Assembly (NCBI GenBank): GCA_018814465.1
Contig: JAHIZR010000446.1
Location: 1 to 10,323, forward strand
Direction of reading: 5' to 3'
Origin: a bacterium
GTDB lineage: Bacteria; Electryoneota; RPQS01
Length of the DNA: 10,323 nucleotides
Part shown: positions 6,107-10,323 of the stretch, one piece after another
Numbering within the stretch: the stretch's first letter is position 1
Layout of the letters: each line of letters begins with the position of its first letter
The notes under the pieces: generated by a model
Database searches by the model: none
The model's input: only the letters and a program-made list of their open reading frames with translations
Told to the model about the DNA's origin: nothing
Translations under genes and position numbers: made by a program

Positions 6107-7021
6107 CTATTCGCACTCCAGCTTTTCTTGTTCGGCGGTCCATTCCTTTTCATCGGTGATGATTTCGGCGTCCATTAGGGAGCCGATGGTGTCGCGGACT
6201 TTTTCCAGCAGCCAGTGCGGGGTGGAAGCCGATCCCGTTACGCCGACGGTATCATCAGGTTTGAACCACTCCGGTTGAATCTCCTCCTCGGTTACGATCA
6301 GATAGGCGCGTTCGTTGACTTTCTGGCAGACTTGAAAGAGGGCTTTGGTGTTGGAGCTTTTTGTGCCGCCGACCATGATGATGACGTCAACCTGCGCGGC
6401 GAATTTTTCCAGATCGCGGTCGCGCCCCACGACAAAGCGGCAGAGCGTATTCTCGACCTGCACTTCGACTGAATTCGCATATTCCTTGATCCATTCGACG
6501 CGCTCTTCGAACCAGTCACGGGGAACGGTGGTCTGAGCAAGGATGAAAACTCTTTTCATGGGATCGAGCTGCTGAATGTCATCGCGTTCATAGACAACGA
6601 CCGCTTTGTTGTCGCAATGGCCTTTGATGCCGATGGTTTCCGGGTGATAGGGCTTGCCGATGATAACCACCTGTTCGCCGGCTTGATAGTGTTTGCGGGC
6701 GATATCCTGCGAGCGCGTCACCACGGGGCAGGTGCCGTCAATCAGCTCGACGCCCATCTCCTTGGCTTTGCGATAGGTTTCGGGCGGCTCGCCGTGCGCG
6801 CGAATCAGCACCTGTTTGGGGCCGCTGTCGCGCGCGATTTCATCGTGATCGGTGGATGACAATCCGCGCTTATGCAGGCGGGCAATTTCGACTTCGTTAT
6901 GAATAATATCTCCGAGACTGACCAGCGGCTGTCCGGTGTCGTCCATGACCTGTTCGGCCATTTTGACGACGCGGCGCACTCCGCCGCAGAATCCGGCTCG
7001 GGGATCGACTAAGACTTTCAA
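6107..7021 (-). CDS. ispH: 4-hydroxy-3-methylbut-2-enyl diphosphate reductase
   Basis: IspH (LytB) performs the last step of the MEP pathway, reducing HMBPP to IPP and DMAPP with a [4Fe-4S] cluster. The 304-residue length is typical. Cluster ligands are Cys12 (G-F-C-G-G-V), Cys98 (D-G-T-C-P-V-V) and Cys194 (N-T-L-C-R). Substrate-site residues match: His41, His76, H-P-E (126-128), T-T (164-165), S-S-N (222-224) and Ser266. The stretch after Cys194 (R-F-V-V-G-R-D-R-D) differs from the E. coli form. Translation starts at TTG (7021-7019), sharing four bases with the dxs stop (TTGA). The conserved M-K-V-L-V-D-P-R-A-G-F-C start and a GGAGG nine bases upstream support it. The gene is probably co-transcribed with dxs, the first enzyme of the same pathway. 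Confidence 0.96.
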   Translation of the reverse strand: MKVLVDPRAGFCGGVRRVVKMAEQVMDDTGQPLVSLGDIIHNEVEIARLHKRGLSSTDHDEIARDSGPKQVLIRAHGEPPETYRKAKEMGVELIDGTCPVVTRSQDIARKHYQAGEQVVIIGKPYHPETIGIKGHCDNKAVVVYERDDIQQLDPMKRVFILAQTTVPRDWFEERVEWIKEYANSVEVQVENTLCRFVVGRDRDLEKFAAQVDVIIMVGGTKSSNTKALFQVCQKVNERAYLIVTEEEIQPEWFKPDDTVGVTGSASTPHWLLEKVRDTIGSLMDAEIITDEKEWTAEQEKLECE

Positions 7022-8979
7022 GAAAGAGAACCTCCGCTTAAACGGGATGATGTTGGGGCGCGAGTTTCGGTTTTTTCCAATTGCAGCAGGCTTTCGATGG
7101 CCAGCGTGATATGCTCGAGCGATAAGCCGGCAAGCTCCAGCGTTTTAGGACGCGAACCGTGTTCGATAAAACTGTCCGGCAGATGCATGGCGCGGAAAGG
7201 CTGCTCATAGCCGTTCTTTTTCATGAACATGGCAACCTGCGATCCCAAACCGCCGTTGCCGCAGCCTTCTTCGATTGTTAGAACCGAGTCATGATGGTCG
7301 AGCAATTCCGCGAGCAGGATTTCATCCATCGGCTTCACGAAACGGCAATTCACAAGCGTGATATTAAATTCCTCATCGGCGATCACAGTGCGCGCCGCTT
7401 CCACCATCGTTCCGGTCGCCAGCACCAGCACGCGCCGACCCCCCTCTTTCAGTACTTCCCAGCTTCCGACTTTGACGAGGCTGGGTAATTCACGCCAGTC
7501 GATCAAATCGGGGGCTTTGTCGCGGGGATAGCGAATCGCGAACGGTCCCTCCTGATAGTGAATGGCGGTGTGCAGTAAATTGCGCAACTCATTGCCGCTG
7601 CGGGGCGCGGCGACGACCATCCCCTGAATGGAAGACAGATACGAGAGATCAAGCATGCCGTGATGCGTGGGGCCGTCCTCGCCGACCAAACCGCTGCGAT
7701 CCAGTGCGAAGACGACGGGCAGATGCTGCAGCGCGGCGTCATGCATGATATGATCATAGGCGCGCTGCAGGAAAGAAGAGTAAATCGCCACGACCGGTTT
7801 CAAGCCTTCAGCGGCCAATCCCGAAGCGAACGTAACGGCATGACCTTCAGCGATACCGACATCGAAGAAGCGGTCGGGATAGACTTCACTGAACTCGACG
7901 AGTCCCGTGCCTTCTTTCATGGCGGCGGTGATGGCGGTCACACGCTCGTTGTGCGCGGCTTCTTCAATCAGCGCTTGACCGAAAATGTCCATATAGGCTT
8001 GCTTCGGCAGTACGAGCGGTTCTTCGGGTTTTTTCGGCTCAACCTTCGCGATTGCCTTGACGGCATGATACTTGACGGCGTCCTCTTCGGCGCATTCGAT
8101 ACCCTTGCCCTTGCGGGTCAGGAAATGAACCAGTACCGGATGCTTATGTCTGGATTTGATTTTTTTCAGAATGTCGATGTTGTGAAGCAAATCATGACCG
8201 TCGAAGGGGCCGAAATACTGCAGTCCGAATTCCTCGAAGAGCATGCCGGGAGAGATCAGGTTCTTCAGCGAGCCCTCGATGCGTCCGGCAAACTCGCGCA
8301 TTTTCTCGGAGCCGATAGGGGATTTACCCATCAGTCTCCACATTTCGTCCTTCAGCTTCGAGAGCTTCGGATTGGTCTCCATCTTCGCGAGGAACTGCGG
8401 CACCGCTCCCACGTTGGGCGAGATGGACATCTGATTGTCATTCAGGATAATCGTAATATCGCGTCCGGATTGTCCGACATTGTTCATGGCTTCGAAAGCC
8501 AGCCCGCCGGTCATGCCGCCGTCGCCGATGATGGCCACGACGCTGTGGTCTTCTTTTTTCAGATCGCGGGCGACTGCCATCCCCATCGCGGCGCTGATGG
8601 AAGTCGACGCGTGTCCCGCGCCGAAGCAGTCGTATTCGCTTTCCGTACGCTTTAGAAAACCGGAGATGCCGCCATAGCGTCGAATGGTATCGAGCTGATC
8701 GCGGCGTCCGGTGAGAATTTTATGGATATACCCCTGATGACCGACATCCCACAACAGCTTATCCGTAGGAGTGTTGTAAACATAGTGCAGAGCGACGGTC
8801 AGTTCGACTACACCAAGCGATCCGGCGAGATGGCCACCGATAGACGTAATTGTCTCCCAAAGGAACTTGCGCAGGTCAACGCAGAGCTGTGTCAGCTCCT
8901 GCTCCTCCAGCTTGCGCAAGTCTTCAGGGTACTCGACTCTCGACAGAATTGGGTAATCGTCAGGGGTAATAGAAATCAT
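7018..8979 (-). CDS. dxs: 1-deoxy-D-xylulose-5-phosphate synthase
   Basis: Dxs joins pyruvate and glyceraldehyde 3-phosphate, using thiamine diphosphate, in the first step of the MEP isoprenoid pathway. At 653 residues it is slightly longer than the usual ~620-640. Visible motifs: G-G-H-L-A-G-S-L-G-V-V-E-L (48-60, with catalytic-site His50), W-D-V-G-H-Q (77-82), the thiamine diphosphate motif G-D-G (152-154) to N-D-N (180-182), the activating Glu378 in V-G-I-A-E-G-H, and D-R-S-G-L-V-G-E-D-G-P-T-H-H (427-440). The C-terminal transketolase domain ends near residue 632, followed by a short Ser/Arg-rich tail that carries the ispH ribosome site. H-Q-G-Y-I-H-K (81-87) replaces the common H-Q-x-Y-P-H-K. 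The ATG at 8979 overlaps the TGA of the upstream CcsA gene (ATGA), with GAGG ten bases before it. Confidence 0.97.
   Translation of the reverse strand: MISITPDDYPILSRVEYPEDLRKLEEQELTQLCVDLRKFLWETITSIGGHLAGSLGVVELTVALHYVYNTPTDKLLWDVGHQGYIHKILTGRRDQLDTIRRYGGISGFLKRTESEYDCFGAGHASTSISAAMGMAVARDLKKEDHSVVAIIGDGGMTGGLAFEAMNNVGQSGRDITIILNDNQMSISPNVGAVPQFLAKMETNPKLSKLKDEMWRLMGKSPIGSEKMREFAGRIEGSLKNLISPGMLFEEFGLQYFGPFDGHDLLHNIDILKKIKSRHKHPVLVHFLTRKGKGIECAEEDAVKYHAVKAIAKVEPKKPEEPLVLPKQAYMDIFGQALIEEAAHNERVTAITAAMKEGTGLVEFSEVYPDRFFDVGIAEGHAVTFASGLAAEGLKPVVAIYSSFLQRAYDHIMHDAALQHLPVVFALDRSGLVGEDGPTHHGMLDLSYLSSIQGMVVAAPRSGNELRNLLHTAIHYQEGPFAIRYPRDKAPDLIDWRELPSLVKVGSWEVLKEGGRRVLVLATGTMVEAARTVIADEEFNITLVNCRFVKPMDEILLAELLDHHDSVLTIEEGCGNGGLGSQVAMFMKKNGYEQPFRAMHLPDSFIEHGSRPKTLELAGLSLEHITLAIESLLQLEKTETRAPTSSRLSGGSLS
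7031..7035 (-). promoter_or_regulatory. Ribosome binding site that decides the ispH TTG start
   Basis: GGAGG on the minus strand lies nine bases before the TTG at 7021, within the last codons of dxs. No ATG or GTG is available at this position, so the site supports TTG as the real start. Confidence 0.75.
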
Positions 8980-10323
8980 GCGTTTTGTACCTCAGGCTCT
9001 CTGACACGAGCGGGAGAGCCGGATTTAGGTCTACGTCGCCAGGTGCCGCGCATGGCGAAGAACACCCAGCCTAAGAAGATCGCCTCGGCTCCGAGGTAAG
9101 CGTAAGCTTCCCAGGGGATGCCGGGCGTGGAACCCGCTCCGTAGCTGTGGAGCCCGGAGAGGTAGAAGTTAACACCGTAATAAGTCATGATCACAATGGG
9201 GAAAGCGGCGACGGATGCCACGGCTAAACCGCGCCACATCAGCCAGCCCGCGCTGCGGCCATGCAGGAAAATAATATAGACGAACCAAGTGATTAAAGCC
9301 CAAGTTTCTTTGGGGTCCCAGCCCCAGAAGCGTCCCCAACTGACATTCGCCCAGACCGCGCCGAGCAGGATGCCCAGAATGAGCAGCACGCTGCCGAGCT
9401 GCATGATTTTGAGATTCGCCCCGCTCCAACGCTTGGTGGTTTCGTTTGGTTCGCCCTGATTGCGTACTGCGCTGATCAGCACTCCATGCCCGACCATCAT
9501 CGCTAATGCGAGGCAGGCATAGCTGGCCAGAATGATGATCACGTGATAGGTCAGCCAGTAGCTCTGCAGGGCGGGAACGAGCGGATTGATGCCGCGATCC
9601 AGACTGGCATAGGCGGCGATGCCTAAAACGACGGCGCCCATCACACTGCCTGACAAACCAAAGATGCGGTCTTTCTTGACCAGCTCGAAAATCAAGGCGA
9701 CGATCAGCAGCGACCAGCCGATGGCGAGCAGGGACTCGTACATATTGGACCACGGCGCGCGCCCGCCGATATACCAGCGCATAATCATCCCCGCCGAATA
9801 CATGACGATGCCGCCGAGCATAGCGGTGATCGCCAGCGGTTTCAGCCTGATCCAGCTTTCTTTCAGACTGAGCAGAAAGAGCGCGAAGGCGACAATGAGC
9901 AGGATGCGCGCCCACATAAATGGCTCGAGCGCGTTATAGGCGACTTCCCAGTCCAGGCTGGAGATAACTTCGGGGTGATTCCGCAGCATCGCCATCTGTG
10001 TATTGATGAAAACCGAAGCCGACATGTTGAACATATCGGGACGGTTATCGTGCAGTGAGTGGTACATCCCCGCGAAAGCCAGCGCGAGCGACGCTTCTTC
10101 TTCCGAGACCAGAGTCGAGTCGCGATCAAGTTTGAGGAGCAGATCGGGCATGGTTCCCCAAGTTGTCAGCGGATCGCCGTCGGGCGGCGGAACCAGCAGC
10201 GGAACATTGTGATTGAACAGCGCATTCAGCATGCCCAGCCGGTTCATCAGATCGCTGGCTTGGGTCTGCGTGAAGGTGAGCTTTTCGCCTGCCTGATCGG
10301 CGGTCATGCCTTCCATGACGATA
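8976..10323 (-). CDS. Cytochrome c biogenesis protein CcsA/ResC (5' end beyond window)
   Basis: CcsA (ResC) carries heme across the inner membrane and attaches it to apocytochrome c in the system II pathway. The visible 448 codons hold the whole CcsA membrane domain: eight or nine helices between residues 136 and 422, counted from the Met at 10316. The heme-binding WWD motif W-G-R-F-W-G-W-D-P-K-E-T-W lies at 327-339, and likely heme-ligand histidines are His258 (Y-W-L-T-Y-H) and His390 (G-L-H-S-Y-G). M-R-W-Y-I-G-G-R-A-P-W-S-N-M-Y-E-S (179-195) is typical of the Bacteroidota form. The first 135 residues are soluble and probably periplasmic. The frame stays open past the Met at 10316 to the window edge, and no ribosome site is visible, so the true start lies outside. 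A CcsBA (ResB-ResC) fusion is likely. Its stop overlaps the dxs start. Confidence 0.92.
   Translation of the reverse strand, partial: IVMEGMTADQAGEKLTFTQTQASDLMNRLGMLNALFNHNVPLLVPPPDGDPLTTWGTMPDLLLKLDRDSTLVSEEEASLALAFAGMYHSLHDNRPDMFNMSASVFINTQMAMLRNHPEVISSLDWEVAYNALEPFMWARILLIVAFALFLLSLKESWIRLKPLAITAMLGGIVMYSAGMIMRWYIGGRAPWSNMYESLLAIGWSLLIVALIFELVKKDRIFGLSGSVMGAVVLGIAAYASLDRGINPLVPALQSYWLTYHVIIILASYACLALAMMVGHGVLISAVRNQGEPNETTKRWSGANLKIMQLGSVLLILGILLGAVWANVSWGRFWGWDPKETWALITWFVYIIFLHGRSAGWLMWRGLAVASVAAFPIVIMTYYGVNFYLSGLHSYGAGSTPGIPWEAYAYLGAEAIFLGWVFFAMRGTWRRRPKSGSPARVREPEVQNA

Noticed and set aside
7660..8655. A 331-codon plus-strand frame opposite dxs, and a 270-codon one at 3151-3963 opposite the type IX substrate.
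   Set aside because: Both are shadows of coding sequence on the minus strand. The translations resemble no protein family and no start signals support them.
1..10323. tRNA or rRNA genes, CRISPR arrays, insertion sequences, attachment sites and riboswitches.
   Set aside because: No repeats, inverted ends, transposase genes or RNA signatures were seen by eye; gaps between genes are all below 120 bases.

Overview
All eleven genes in this window lie on the minus strand and are tightly packed, with about 96% coding. Several are joined by 4-base start/stop overlaps. Two predicted exported proteins, one ending in a typical type IX secretion (Por/FlgD-like) C-terminal domain, together with a Bacteroidota-style CcsA and a DUF2480-like small protein, suggest a Gram-negative bacterium of the FCB superphylum (Bacteroidota or a related uncultivated phylum). 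This is inferred from protein style only; no rRNA or other marker is present.

In transcription order (right to left): a cytochrome c heme-ligation protein of the CcsA/ResC type, cut by the window edge (8976-10323); dxs (7018-8979) and ispH (6107-7021), the first and last enzymes of the MEP isoprenoid pathway; a secreted Asp-box beta-propeller protein (4387-6009); a secreted protein with a type IX sorting domain (2908-4311); lipA, lipoyl synthase (2006-2911); an A-type Fe-S carrier (1686-2009); a GC-rich hairpin that may be a terminator; two small unassigned proteins (1257-1604 and 962-1240); then, behind its own well-formed sigma70-type promoter, tolQ/exbB (149-847) and the start of tolR/exbD (1-138).

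The genes form three groups. CcsA-dxs-ispH overlap one another in series. Secreted protein-lipA-Fe-S carrier also overlap in series, and lipA has no visible ribosome binding site of its own. tolQ-tolR are a standard proton-channel pair that energises outer-membrane processes. IspH and LipA are both [4Fe-4S] enzymes, so the nearby A-type carrier has plausible clients at hand.

No mobile element, CRISPR array, RNA gene or phage sequence was seen. The region is mostly housekeeping. The most open items are the two small proteins, the two exported proteins, and the coupling of lipA to a secretion-substrate gene. I see no convincing undescribed multi-gene system.
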